Positions 43,702-52,571 of a stretch of 64,000 nt of DNA are shown here, piece by piece. Source of the DNA: JBBRCE01 sp038205115 (GTDB lineage Bacteria > Planctomycetota > Planctomycetia > Pirellulales > JBBRCE01); contig JBBRCE010000010.1 of assembly GCA_038205115.1 (NCBI GenBank), positions 56,653 through 120,652 on the forward strand, written 5' to 3'. The notes under the pieces were generated by a model. That model was given only the letters and a program-made list of their open reading frames with translations. It was not told the origin of the DNA and did no database searches. Position numbers and translations under genes: made by a program. The number at the start of each line of letters is the position of its first letter. Positions within the stretch are counted from its first letter, which is position 1.

Positions 43702-44949
43702 ATGTCGTTGACTGCCAAATTCCGCGTCAGTCCGGAGTCGGAGGTTGGTCGTGAGATCGTCCGCCTCGTTCCGCATTGGTACGAGGCCGACTGCGGCCCG
43801 GAAGAATTCTCCGTTCTGATCGGACAGCACTGCACGCGTTTCTTCGATCACCGGCCGTTGTCGGATCGATTGGCCGGCTTGTTGGATACCATCCGTAAAA
43901 CGGTGGCTGAAATACAGTTGGCCTTGTTTTCGAAGTATGCCGGCAGTACCGACATCCTGATGGAAAGCCTGGCAACTGAGTGGCTGAGGATGCACGCCGG
44001 CCAATTGGATTGGATCAAGCTGATCAAATATCTGGAGAGCGTTTCACGCCGTACCAGCGAAAACTTTCCTGTGGCGCTCACGCTCTTAATCCGGCCAGGC
44101 GCTGGCATCTCGGACATCACGCAGCCGCATCTGCAGAAGTTTTTCGATCGGCTGGCTGCTTCGCCGTACACCTTTACGTATCTGGTGGTCGATCCCGATC
44201 TGCAATTGATGCAGTACGCCACGATGGAATGGTCGCAAGTAAACAACGCCAAGGCGCGGAAATTCTATCCCGAGTTTCTGCATCCCATCCATCACGTGAT
44301 GGGCGAGAGCGATATGGTTGCGCACCTCACGCCACGGGGCGACCTGATCATTATGAATAGCCGGGGCGTACTGGCGACCAAGCGCAAAAAAAAGTGGCGA
44401 ATTTATGATGCCGCCTGCTTCACAACCAGTCTGGCGCTCGCCCTGGGCGATTACGATGTGGCCGCCAATCTCATCGAACTGGTGTTCGATCTGAGTTACA
44501 GCCGGCAAGGCGCACTTTTGATCTACGACCCTCAACATCGACTGCTCGGGCGAATTTCAAATCCCGAGAGCATTTTGTCTCCGATTATCGAGGAGCAACC
44601 TGCCACGACCGAATCGCGGGTGCTCGGCCAGTCGCTGATTCACGATTCGATCAAGGATATCGCCTTGGGCGGTAATATCGGCTCGATGAAGAAGAAGCGG
44701 TTGCTGATTGAGCTGGCCAGCATCGACGGCGCGGTCATTTTTGACGATGCCAAGATTTTGGCCGTTGGTGCCCTGATCCCTGCACATCCCGATGTCGGCA
44801 GTCACTTAGGCGCGCGAATCAGTGCCGCGAAATCGGCTTACCTCTGGGGTGCGCGTCCGATCGCGGTGAGTTCGGACGGCGACGTGACCGTTCATTTTCA
44901 GAGCGCCAGCGGCGAAAAACGCTGCGATGCCGTCATGAACTTTCTATGA
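43702..44949 (+). CDS. Divergent diadenylate-cyclase (DAC) domain protein
   Basis: The 415-residue protein ends in a DAC-like domain: SRQGALLIYD near residue 267 and SIDGAVIFDD near 340 (the DGA motif at 342-344), followed by IAVSSDGDVTV near 387. The usual RHR motif is replaced: GARISAAKSA at 370-379 keeps the first Arg but lacks the following His-Arg. Residues 1-250 are an N-terminal domain of unknown type with an invariant-looking QLDWIKLIKYLESVSRRT. DAC proteins make c-di-AMP from two ATP. Because RHR is altered, the activity here is unsure. The ATG at 43702 is used over an upstream frame. Confidence 0.65.
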   Translation: MSLTAKFRVSPESEVGREIVRLVPHWYEADCGPEEFSVLIGQHCTRFFDHRPLSDRLAGLLDTIRKTVAEIQLALFSKYAGSTDILMESLATEWLRMHAGQLDWIKLIKYLESVSRRTSENFPVALTLLIRPGAGISDITQPHLQKFFDRLAASPYTFTYLVVDPDLQLMQYATMEWSQVNNAKARKFYPEFLHPIHHVMGESDMVAHLTPRGDLIIMNSRGVLATKRKKKWRIYDAACFTTSLALALGDYDVAANLIELVFDLSYSRQGALLIYDPQHRLLGRISNPESILSPIIEEQPATTESRVLGQSLIHDSIKDIALGGNIGSMKKKRLLIELASIDGAVIFDDAKILAVGALIPAHPDVGSHLGARISAAKSAYLWGARPIAVSSDGDVTVHFQSASGEKRCDAVMNFL

Positions 44950-45009
44950 ACGTTCGCTCGACCCGACGGCGTAACCGTTGTCGCGAAGCGAGGCACATCA
45001 TCGTCAGAA

Positions 45010-46758
45010 CTAAACGGCGCCGGCCGACATTTGATCGGCAAATGCCAGCAGTTCGGCCACACCTCGGCGGTGACAAAAATCACCCAGTGTTTCGCCCAGC
45101 TGGCGATCTTGTTTGAAAAAGGCCAGCAGCGGCACAATCGTCGGCACCACGTCTTCGGCCAGAATCATGTCTTTGTAGATGAAATTGAGTCGGTCGCCGA
45201 GCAGTCGGCCGCCAACCAAAATCGTATACTTGCCGGCCGCTTTACCGACCAAGCCGATATCGCTGTTGTAGGGCCGCGCGCAGCCGTTAGGGCAACCGGT
45301 CATCCGCAGCGTGAACGTTTCTTTCGACAAGCCGAGCTTGGCCAATTCGACTTCCAACTGGTCGATCAAGCCCGGCAGTTCGCGTTCGGCTTCGGTGATC
45401 GACAAACCGCACGTCGGCCAGGCAACGCAGGCCATCGACCAGCGCCGCACGTTGGAAATTTCGCTCGACAATTTGACCGCATGCCGGTGCAGAATTTCTT
45501 CGATGGCCTCACGGTCGCCGGCGTGAATGTCGGTAAAAATCAAACTCTGATGCGCCGTCAGGCGAATGCCCGGCTTGAATTTGCCGCAGATTTCGCGCAG
45601 CGCGGACTTGAGTTGCATGCTCGGCAGGTCGTGAATGCGGCCATTTTCAATATTCAAGCCGTAGAACAAATGACCGTCGCCTTGCTCGTGCCAGCCAAGG
45701 TGATCGTCAAAACCACGGACATCGTCGTGGTGCGGTTCGGCCAATGGCTGGCCGTAATACTCTTCGACCTTGGATTTGAATTTTTCCAATCCCCAGTTAG
45801 CGATCAGATATTTCATCCTCGCCAATTTGCGGTCGCTGCGGTTGCCGAAGTCTCGCTGGACTTTAATGATGGCGGTCGTCACGGCGATCACTTCCGTGGG
45901 CGGAACGAACGCCATCCGTTTGGCAACCGCGGGGAAGGTCTTGGCAGCGCTTGGCGTCACACCAAAGCCGCCGCCGACCAGCACGTTGTAGCCAATCACA
46001 TTGTCGTTTTCGCAAATGGCCATGAACGCCAGATCATTGGCATACAAGTCCACACAGTTATCGTCCGGCAATCCAAAGGCAACTTTGAATTTGCGTGGCA
46101 GGTAGGTCGGTCCATACAGCGGTTCGACATCCTCCGCGGCATGTCCGTTTGGCGATCCGTTGGACGCGCCGACGAGTTGCCGCTGCCCGTCATCGGGATC
46201 GCGAATCCAGGTTTCGAAGTATGCCCGGCTTTGCGGCGCGAGCATTGCCGCCATTTCGGTGGACAGTTGTTCGATCTGCTGATGAACGGCGCTTTTGCGA
46301 TGCGGCGCGGGACAACACATCACGTTGCGGCCCACGTCGCCGCAGGCGGCCAACGTGGTCATTTGCACTTGGTTGATGCGATGGATGGCCGCCCACAGGT
46401 TTTCTTTCAGCACGCCGTGCAATTGCAAACCTTGCCGCGTGGTGATGCGTAACGTGGTGTTGCCGACTTCGTCGCATAGGTCAAGTTCGGCCAGCAACTG
46501 TTCGCTAGTCATCCGTCCGCCCGGGATTTTGGTGCGGACCATGAACGAATAGTTCTTGAGCGACTTTCCTCCACCGTCTTTGACACCGCGGGTGTCGCGA
46601 TCATCCTGCTGGTAGGTGCCATGATGCTTCAGCAAGTTGGCGTTATCCTTGTTGAAACTGTGCTCTTCGCTGCCGAGTTCCTCGGCAATCGTGCCACGTA
46701 AGTAATTACTGCCAGACTTGGTGGCTTCCAGCGGACTCAGTTTTTTTTCTTCGCTCAT
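45010..46758 (-). CDS. Sulfite reductase hemoprotein (nitrite/sulfite reductase family)
   Basis: The siroheme and 4Fe-4S enzyme reduces sulfite to sulfide with six electrons. The 582-residue protein has two ferredoxin-like half domains and the cluster ligands C444 and C450 in CVAWPTC and C489 and C493 in GCPNGC, followed by ARPYNSDIGLVG. Its length and the KNYSFMVRTKIPGGRM start region match ferredoxin-dependent assimilatory sulfite reductases; the CysI and SirA forms cannot be told apart here. No flavoprotein partner is adjacent, supporting a ferredoxin type. The 310 bases upstream (46759-47068) contain no supported gene. Confidence 0.88.
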   Translation of the reverse strand: MSEEKKLSPLEATKSGSNYLRGTIAEELGSEEHSFNKDNANLLKHHGTYQQDDRDTRGVKDGGGKSLKNYSFMVRTKIPGGRMTSEQLLAELDLCDEVGNTTLRITTRQGLQLHGVLKENLWAAIHRINQVQMTTLAACGDVGRNVMCCPAPHRKSAVHQQIEQLSTEMAAMLAPQSRAYFETWIRDPDDGQRQLVGASNGSPNGHAAEDVEPLYGPTYLPRKFKVAFGLPDDNCVDLYANDLAFMAICENDNVIGYNVLVGGGFGVTPSAAKTFPAVAKRMAFVPPTEVIAVTTAIIKVQRDFGNRSDRKLARMKYLIANWGLEKFKSKVEEYYGQPLAEPHHDDVRGFDDHLGWHEQGDGHLFYGLNIENGRIHDLPSMQLKSALREICGKFKPGIRLTAHQSLIFTDIHAGDREAIEEILHRHAVKLSSEISNVRRWSMACVAWPTCGLSITEAERELPGLIDQLEVELAKLGLSKETFTLRMTGCPNGCARPYNSDIGLVGKAAGKYTILVGGRLLGDRLNFIYKDMILAEDVVPTIVPLLAFFKQDRQLGETLGDFCHRRGVAELLAFADQMSAGAV

Positions 46759-47068
46759 GGCTCAATCGCTAAAGATGGGGCGCGGCTCGCGTTGGAGGAC
46801 CGGCAAAGGGAGCAGAGATCGGCGGCCAAACCAATCACGCCAATGATTACCGTCATTGTTGTCATCGTTCGTGCGGCTCGTCAACTCATGATAACGCTGT
46901 CGAGAAATTCAATCCACATCAGTTGCACGGCGGGCCGAAGTCGTGCATACGGGAAGTGTGGAGTGAAGACTGCTGACCGCAGTTCGAAACCCAATAGCGC
47001 CGATCGACTTGGCGATGAGTGCTTCCGCGACCACCAACGGTCAGTGACGGGCGACACGTCGCAAAACG
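46759..47068. other. Intergenic region without a supported gene
   Basis: The 310 bases between the sulfite reductase start and the 6-phosphogluconolactonase stop hold one open frame on the plus strand, but it has no domain or reliable start. The region presumably carries the sulfite reductase promoter. No riboswitch class could be recognised by eye. Confidence 0.5.
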
Positions 47069-47770
47069 CTAGGAATTTGCCAGTAATCTCGATGCTGCGG
47101 GCCGATCCGCCAACACTGTTGCGTTTTGCTGGTTGACGCGCCCGCCTGGGATGGACGGATCGGCGTCGCGCAGGCGAACCAGTTGCTCCGCCTTTTCATC
47201 GCCGGTCACGAGCCACAGGATTTTGCGAGCGCGATCAATCAGCGGATAGGTTAAGGTCATGCGGCGACGGTGCTGATAATCGCCGGTCAGCGCGACGTCT
47301 CGATCACTCACGTCCAGCACCGCATCGCCAGGCACAAGCGAAGCCGTGTGTCCATCGGGTCCCAAGCCTAAGTGAATCAAATCCAAAATCGGCGGCGAAC
47401 CAGCGACGACAGCTAGAGCTTTTGCGTAGCTGGCGGCTGCGGCGGTTGCATCGGACATTTCGACCGGCATGGCCAGAATTTGTTCGGGTCGCAGCGCGCG
47501 TTTGTCGAGAAAGCTGGCTTGCAGGTGGGTCAAGTTACGATCGGTATCGCCGGCCGGCGCAATGCGCTCGTCCACTTGAGCGATGTAAAAGCTCGGCCAG
47601 GGCAGATCTTCGGCGGCCAGCGCTGCTAGCATCACCCAAGGGGTTTTCCCACCGCTGACCGCCAGCACAAACCGGCCGCGCGCCGCCACTGCGGCGCGGG
47701 CTTCGGAAGCGATGATTTTTGCCGCCTGTTGCGCGACGGCATCTGCGTTGTCGAGAACATCAATTTTCAT
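47069..47770 (-). CDS. pgl: 6-phosphogluconolactonase
   Basis: Pgl hydrolyses 6-phosphogluconolactone to 6-phosphogluconate. The 233-residue protein has the DevB/SOL-type pattern: RFVLAVSGGKTPWVML (about residues 32-47), QVDERIAP, NLTHLQASFLD and LGLGPDGHTASLVPG. The ATG at 47770 (MKIDVLD) is preferred. It is last in the run with zwf (16-base gap) and short gnd, so the full oxidative pentose phosphate branch is one transcription unit. Confidence 0.93.
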   Translation of the reverse strand: MKIDVLDNADAVAQQAAKIIASEARAAVAARGRFVLAVSGGKTPWVMLAALAAEDLPWPSFYIAQVDERIAPAGDTDRNLTHLQASFLDKRALRPEQILAMPVEMSDATAAAASYAKALAVVAGSPPILDLIHLGLGPDGHTASLVPGDAVLDVSDRDVALTGDYQHRRRMTLTYPLIDRARKILWLVTGDEKAEQLVRLRDADPSIPGGRVNQQNATVLADRPAASRLLANS

Positions 47771-47786
47771 TTGACCAGCACCTGTT

Positions 47787-49193
47787 TCATATCGGACTCT
47801 CACGACTGTCAGGCTCCCCAAGCTGCGGATTTTGCCAACCGCCGGGCGGCTCCACGAAGCTGTTCACTTCGGCTGGCCCCCACGTGCCGGGCTCGTAGTC
47901 ATAAACCGGCGTATCGGCTTTTAACGCGGGATCGACAATCCGCCAGGCTTCTTCCACGTAATCTTCGCGGGCAAACAACGTGGTGTTGCCGCGCATGGCA
48001 TCGCCCAGCACCCGCTCGTAAGCTTCCATTTCGGCCGAGTTCGGATGATGTGTGGCCAGCAGTTCCACGGGTTGACCAATCATTTTATCTTCGGCATCCA
48101 TGGCCGTCATGCCAAATGCGGCCGTGACTTCTGGGTCAATCCGAAAACGGAAATAGTTTGGCGTGGCCTGCGAATCCGGAAACACCGTGGGCGTGCGACG
48201 CATCCGCACCAAAACCTCAGTACAAGTGATCGGCAGGCATTTGCCGGCGCGAATGTAAAACGGCACGCCTTGCCAGCGCCAGGAATTGATCTCCAACTTG
48301 AGCGCGGCAAATGTCTCGACCTGCGAATCCGCGGCCACGCCCACTTCGCCGCGGTAGCCGCGGAACTGCCCTCGGACCAGGTTTTTCGGATCGAGCGGCG
48401 GAATGGCTTTGAGCACTTTGACCTTTTCGTCGCGCATCGATTCGCTATCGGTGCGCACGGGTGGTTCCATGGCGACGATTGCCATCAATTGAAATAAGTG
48501 ATTTTGCACCACATCGCGGACCGCGCCGTTTTGATCGTAAAACGCGCCGCGACCTTTGATCCCAAAGTCTTCGGCCATGTTGATTTGCACGCTTTCCACT
48601 TCCGTGCGATTCCAGAACGATTCCAAAATCGCATTTTCGAAGCGGAAGTAGACCAGGTTTTTGACCGGCCGCTTGCCGAGATAATGATCGATCCGAAAAA
48701 TGGCCGATTCCGGCAGCGTCGCTCGGAGGATCTCATTGAGCTTTTGCGCCGAAGCCAGATCATGGCCGAACGGTTTTTCGACAATCACACGAGCGTTTTC
48801 CGTGCAGTTGGCCGTCTTGAGCTGCTCGACCACTAATCCAAACAGCACGGGCGGAATGGCCAAGTAGTGCGCCGGACGTTGCGCGTCGCCCAATTCTTTG
48901 CGAATCGCCGCGAATGTGGCCGGATCTTTATAGTCGCCATCCACATAGCGCAGCAAACTGAGCAGTTTGTCGAACGCGGCCTGATCGAGCCCACCGTTTT
49001 TCTCAAGGCTGTCGCGAGCGCGGGCGCGGAACTGGTCCAAATTCCAGTCCGATTTGGCCACGCCAATGACTGGCACGTCCAAGTGGCCGCGCTTGATCAT
49101 CGCCTGCAATGCCGGAAAGATCTTCTTGTAAGCCAGGTCGCCCGTCGCGCCAAAAAACACCAGGGCGTCGGAATTGGTTTCTGTGGTTGCCAT
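47787..49193 (-). CDS. zwf: Glucose-6-phosphate 1-dehydrogenase
   Basis: G6PD converts glucose 6-phosphate to 6-phosphogluconolactone with NAD(P). The 468-residue protein has the nucleotide motif FFGATGDLAYKKIFPAL near residue 13, the substrate motif RIDHYLGK near 168, and later GAVRDVVQNHLFQLM. Length and motifs are canonical. The gap from the short gnd gene is 15 bases and to pgl 16 bases. Confidence 0.96.
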   Translation of the reverse strand: MATTETNSDALVFFGATGDLAYKKIFPALQAMIKRGHLDVPVIGVAKSDWNLDQFRARARDSLEKNGGLDQAAFDKLLSLLRYVDGDYKDPATFAAIRKELGDAQRPAHYLAIPPVLFGLVVEQLKTANCTENARVIVEKPFGHDLASAQKLNEILRATLPESAIFRIDHYLGKRPVKNLVYFRFENAILESFWNRTEVESVQINMAEDFGIKGRGAFYDQNGAVRDVVQNHLFQLMAIVAMEPPVRTDSESMRDEKVKVLKAIPPLDPKNLVRGQFRGYRGEVGVAADSQVETFAALKLEINSWRWQGVPFYIRAGKCLPITCTEVLVRMRRTPTVFPDSQATPNYFRFRIDPEVTAAFGMTAMDAEDKMIGQPVELLATHHPNSAEMEAYERVLGDAMRGNTTLFAREDYVEEAWRIVDPALKADTPVYDYEPGTWGPAEVNSFVEPPGGWQNPQLGEPDSRESPI

Positions 49194-49208
49194 TTTGTAT
49201 GACTGCGG

Positions 49209-50228
49209 CTATTTGCCGGCAGATTTCTCCACGTGTCCGCCGAATTGAAACCGCATGGCCGAAAGCAATTTATCTTGAAAGTCGGCTTCGCCGCGCGAGG
49301 CAAAGCGCTCATACAGCGCTGTGGTCAGTACGGGCGCCGGCACGGCTTCGTCAATGGCGGCCTTGATTGTCCAACGCCCTTCGCCGGAGTCCGAAACGCG
49401 GCCCGAAAAGTCCGCCAGCGTGGCGTCCTTGTTGAGCGCGTTGACGGTTAAATCGAGCAGCCAAGAGGCAATTACGCTACCCCGTCGCCAAACTTCGGTG
49501 ATGTCCGACAAATTTAAATCGTACTGGTAAAGGTCGGGGTCGCGGAGCGGCGTGGTTTCGGCGTCGATGTCGTGCTGGTGTTTGCCGATGTTGGCGTGGT
49601 GCAAAATTGCCAGTCCTTCTGCGTACGCTGCCATCAGACCATACTCAATGCCGTTGTGAACCATTTTGACGAAGTGCCCTGCACCGCTGGGGCCACAGTG
49701 CAAATAGCCGTTTTCGGCGGTGCCTTGATTGGTTGCTCGACCAACCGTCCGCGGAATTTCGCCAATGCCGGGCGCCAGCGTTTTGAAAATGGGATCCAGT
49801 CGCGTGACCGCATCCTCGGGACCGCCAATCATCATGCAGTAGCCGCGTTCTAATCCCCAAACGCCACCACTGGTTCCGACATCAAGGTATTCGATTTTTT
49901 TTGCGGACAATTCTTTGGCGCGGCGAATGTCGTCAACGTAGTACGAGTTGCCGCCATCAATCAGCATATCGCCGGCTGAAAGCAGCGGCAGCAGATCGGC
50001 GATGGCGGCGTCCACAACGGCCGCCGGCACCATCAGCCAAATCGCCCGAGGTTGTTTGAGTTTGCTCACAAACTCGGCGAGCGTTGCCGCGCCACTGGCT
50101 TGATCGGCCACCAGCGCTTTGACGGCGTCGGGCGAGCGATCGTAAACCACACATTGGTGCCCACCCTTAAGCAAGCGGCGAACCATGTTGGCGCCCATTC
50201 GCCCCAGGCCTATCATTCCGAGGTGCAT
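49209..50228 (-). CDS. 6-phosphogluconate dehydrogenase, short (GndA/YqeC-like) type
   Basis: The 339-residue protein is the short decarboxylating 6PGDH form, often NAD-dependent. MHLGMIGLGRMGANMVRRLLKGGH is the nucleotide-binding start, and GGNSYYVDD, GTSGGVWGLERGYCMMIGG and GHFVKMVHNGIEYGLM (with the catalytic Lys) follow. It is first of the three genes gnd-zwf-pgl. Compared with the long form at 25.0 kb it lacks most of the C-terminal dimer domain. Confidence 0.92.
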   Translation of the reverse strand: MHLGMIGLGRMGANMVRRLLKGGHQCVVYDRSPDAVKALVADQASGAATLAEFVSKLKQPRAIWLMVPAAVVDAAIADLLPLLSAGDMLIDGGNSYYVDDIRRAKELSAKKIEYLDVGTSGGVWGLERGYCMMIGGPEDAVTRLDPIFKTLAPGIGEIPRTVGRATNQGTAENGYLHCGPSGAGHFVKMVHNGIEYGLMAAYAEGLAILHHANIGKHQHDIDAETTPLRDPDLYQYDLNLSDITEVWRRGSVIASWLLDLTVNALNKDATLADFSGRVSDSGEGRWTIKAAIDEAVPAPVLTTALYERFASRGEADFQDKLLSAMRFQFGGHVEKSAGK

Positions 50229-50261
50229 AGCAGAACTCCTGTTAATTGCGTTTATACGGCC

Positions 50262-50858
50262 TTACGGCCCGACATGTTTGGTATCGTTCCAAAGCCGGAT
50301 CACCGGCCGACTGACTTCGTGTTCGTAACCCAGGATACTCAAACTGGCGGTACTCAAATAAAGAAATTGTCCGCCAGTGACTTCCAGCCCTAGCCAGCGC
50401 GCTGCGAGCACGCGGAGAAAATGTCCGCTGGAAAACAGCAGCACGTCGCCTTGCATTTGCCGCACCCTGCGGACGACATCATCGGCCCGCGAGGCAACTT
50501 GAGCAGGCGACTCGCCGCCTGGACAACCATCGCGAAACAGTAGCCAATCCGGTCGCTTGTTCGAAATTTCGGCCGATCGCAAGCCTTCGTACTCGCCGTA
50601 ATCCCATTCGACGAGTGCACGATCAATCTGCGCCTGCGGTCTGAAGCCAGCCAATTCGCAAGTGCGCGCGGCGCGTTGCAGCGGACTTGTCAGCACGTGC
50701 GCAAAAGTTTCTCCCCGCAACCGCTCGCCAAGGCTCGCCGCGTTACGTTCGCCACGCTGTGTGAGCGGCAGATCGGTCAGCCCGGTGTGCTGGCCCGATA
50801 AACTCCAGGCGGTCTCGCCGTGCCGCGCCAGATAAACTCGCGGAAGTGGCTCGCTCAC
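50262..50858 (-). CDS. Histidine phosphatase (phosphoglycerate mutase-like)
   Basis: The 198-residue protein has the phosphohistidine motif LARHGETAW (11-19) and the second His in SSGHFLRVL near residue 144, plus LTSPLQRAARTCELAGF. This fits small-molecule phosphatases of the GpmB/CobC group. The 33-base gap to the short gnd gene places it at the head of the pentose phosphate run, so it may act on a sugar phosphate, but that is inferred only from position. Confidence 0.88.
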   Translation of the reverse strand: MSEPLPRVYLARHGETAWSLSGQHTGLTDLPLTQRGERNAASLGERLRGETFAHVLTSPLQRAARTCELAGFRPQAQIDRALVEWDYGEYEGLRSAEISNKRPDWLLFRDGCPGGESPAQVASRADDVVRRVRQMQGDVLLFSSGHFLRVLAARWLGLEVTGGQFLYLSTASLSILGYEHEVSRPVIRLWNDTKHVGP

Positions 50859-51041
50859 GATTGGCGTTCCTGAATCGTCATCGAAACTTGCTGGCCGTCA
50901 TCGGGCATCGAAGAAGTTGCACACGACTGAGCAAACAGCCTACACCGAATTGCCGGGCATCGCCAGTTCTGATGAACAACCGCTGGCAGCAATCCCGTGC
51001 GATTCGACCTCGCATCGCGAGCGCCCCTGCCGCACAAGCGA

Positions 51042-51815
51042 TTATGCCAGCCAGGGCCGAATGTCGGCCTGCGTGAGCCGACCGTCGTGCAACGCGGAAG
51101 CAACCAGCACCGCGTCGGCGCCGCAATCGGCCAAGGCGTGCAAATCTTCTACGCCGCGAACACCGCCACCGACGATCATCTCAAGCGAGCAAGACTGCAG
51201 ATCAGCTTGCTGTCGCAGCCAGCGGCAGAGCGCCTCAGTGCCGGTGCCGTCGCCCACGCCCACACGGGACAGATCCAAAAGAATCATCCGCTGAACGCCG
51301 ATTTCCAGCGCGGCCGATGCGATTTGCCGTGCGGTCTGTCCCGTGCAGCAACCGGGCAACACGATTGGCACGCCGTGTTTGAGATCGAGACTGAAAATCA
51401 GTTGGCCGCCAACGACAGAGAGCATCGCTTTCAACGCGTCCATGCCGGACAATCGCTCCAAACCGACGATGGCACTCACCGCCGGCGATGCCGATCCGGA
51501 CGTCGTGGCTGAAATGCTCAGCTTGGCGATTTGCGATGCTTGCTCGGCGTACTGCAGTCCGGCATCAATCCAAAGTTCCAAACCGGCCGAAGCGATGTCA
51601 CGATACAACCGCAGGTTAGGCGGCGCGCCATCGATCGCATCGAGATCGGCCAGATACGCAGTCGAAAGACCCAAATCGGCGTAAGCCTGCGCAATGCCGC
51701 GTGGAGATGCGTCGCTTGTCAACTGCGTCTGCAGCGGCCGATATTGCTGCCGATTGCCGGCCACGCCGCGGACAACTTGACCGCGCTGCAGATCGATGAC
51801 CGGAATGATACGCAT
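51042..51815 (-). CDS. HisA/HisF-like barrel paralogue
   Basis: The 257-residue protein starts MRIIPVIDLQRGQVVRGVAGNR, a HisA-like start with the catalytic Asp at residue 8, and has IFSLDLKHGVPIV in the middle and IVGGGVRGVEDLHAL at the end. A (beta/alpha)8 barrel is expected. The gap-bearing middle (ISATTSGSASPAVSAIVGLE) differs from true HisA, so this may be a paralogue not used in histidine synthesis. HisA-like paralogues are known among genes of methanopterin-linked C1 metabolism in planctomycetes; that link is from general knowledge and no other such gene is nearby. Confidence 0.75.
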   Translation of the reverse strand: MRIIPVIDLQRGQVVRGVAGNRQQYRPLQTQLTSDASPRGIAQAYADLGLSTAYLADLDAIDGAPPNLRLYRDIASAGLELWIDAGLQYAEQASQIAKLSISATTSGSASPAVSAIVGLERLSGMDALKAMLSVVGGQLIFSLDLKHGVPIVLPGCCTGQTARQIASAALEIGVQRMILLDLSRVGVGDGTGTEALCRWLRQQADLQSCSLEMIVGGGVRGVEDLHALADCGADAVLVASALHDGRLTQADIRPWLA

Positions 51816-52011
51816 GAGCGGCGGGTACGTTTCAACACAACAAGTTCGGCGAACGAAGCTCGGGAAGTTCAGCCATCATAGAGAACAAACGACGGGCAGG
51901 GCGAGGATTTTTTCTGCAACTTCCAACCACGTCGCGAGGTTGGTATCCTTTAGCTGCAGCGGGCCTCGCCCTGGTTGCGAACGCTGCAGAACACACACCG
52001 AACGGTTTTTT

Positions 52012-52518
52012 ATGCCAGATTATCAAACGATTGTCGCCGCCGATGTCATGAAGCGTGGCGTGCTTTCCGTGCGTCCGGACCAAACTTTGCTGGCCGTTGA
52101 GCGAATGCTGGTCGAAAATCACGTGACCGGCATGCCAGTGATGGATGCCGGCAAATTGGTGGGCATCGTCAGCCGCAGCGACATTGCGCGGGTCCGCGTG
52201 CTGATCGACGATCTCGACGCTCAAGTTTCCGATCAGCAACGATTCGTCGATACCCAGGCCGACGGTTTCGATCATATGTCGCACAGTGATTTTCACGGCT
52301 TTGGCCAACGTTTCAACAGTTATCTGGCCAAAGATGTGATGCGCTCGCAGGTAGTGACTTGCAATCTGGATACGCCCGTGACGGAAGTGGCCAGCATGCT
52401 GGTCCGCAACCACATCCATCGTCTGGTGGTTGTCGATAACGACCGTCCGGTTGGCATTGTCAGCGCGTTGGATTTGGCAGCGCTGATTGCCAAGTCCGCC
52501 AAGCCCGACGCCACTTGA
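52012..52518 (+). CDS. Tandem CBS-domain protein
   Basis: The 168-residue protein is made of two CBS domains. The first (about 8-60) has MKRGVLSVRPDQTLLAVERMLVENHVTGMPVMDAGKLVGIVSRSD; the second (about 105-160) has DVMRSQVVTCNLDTPVTEVASMLVRNHIHRLVVVDNDRPVGIVSALD. CBS pairs bind adenosine nucleotides and act as regulatory or stand-alone sensors. The segment between them is polar (DTQADGFDHMSHSDFHGF). It has no partner domain, so its target is unknown. The ATG at 52012 is used. Confidence 0.85.
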   Translation: MPDYQTIVAADVMKRGVLSVRPDQTLLAVERMLVENHVTGMPVMDAGKLVGIVSRSDIARVRVLIDDLDAQVSDQQRFVDTQADGFDHMSHSDFHGFGQRFNSYLAKDVMRSQVVTCNLDTPVTEVASMLVRNHIHRLVVVDNDRPVGIVSALDLAALIAKSAKPDAT

Positions 52519-52571
52519 TATAACGCATTGCTCTCGCTTCGACCTTGACCCGCACCGGAGACGTTCACGTT

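Noticed and set aside
45031..46452. Long open frame of about 473 codons on the plus strand
   Set aside because: It is fully antisense to the sulfite reductase gene and has no domain; the sulfite reductase protein is complete on the other strand.
46792..47136. Open frame of 114 codons on the plus strand upstream of the sulfite reductase gene
   Set aside because: Weak start, no domain, and it runs into the pgl gene from the other strand.
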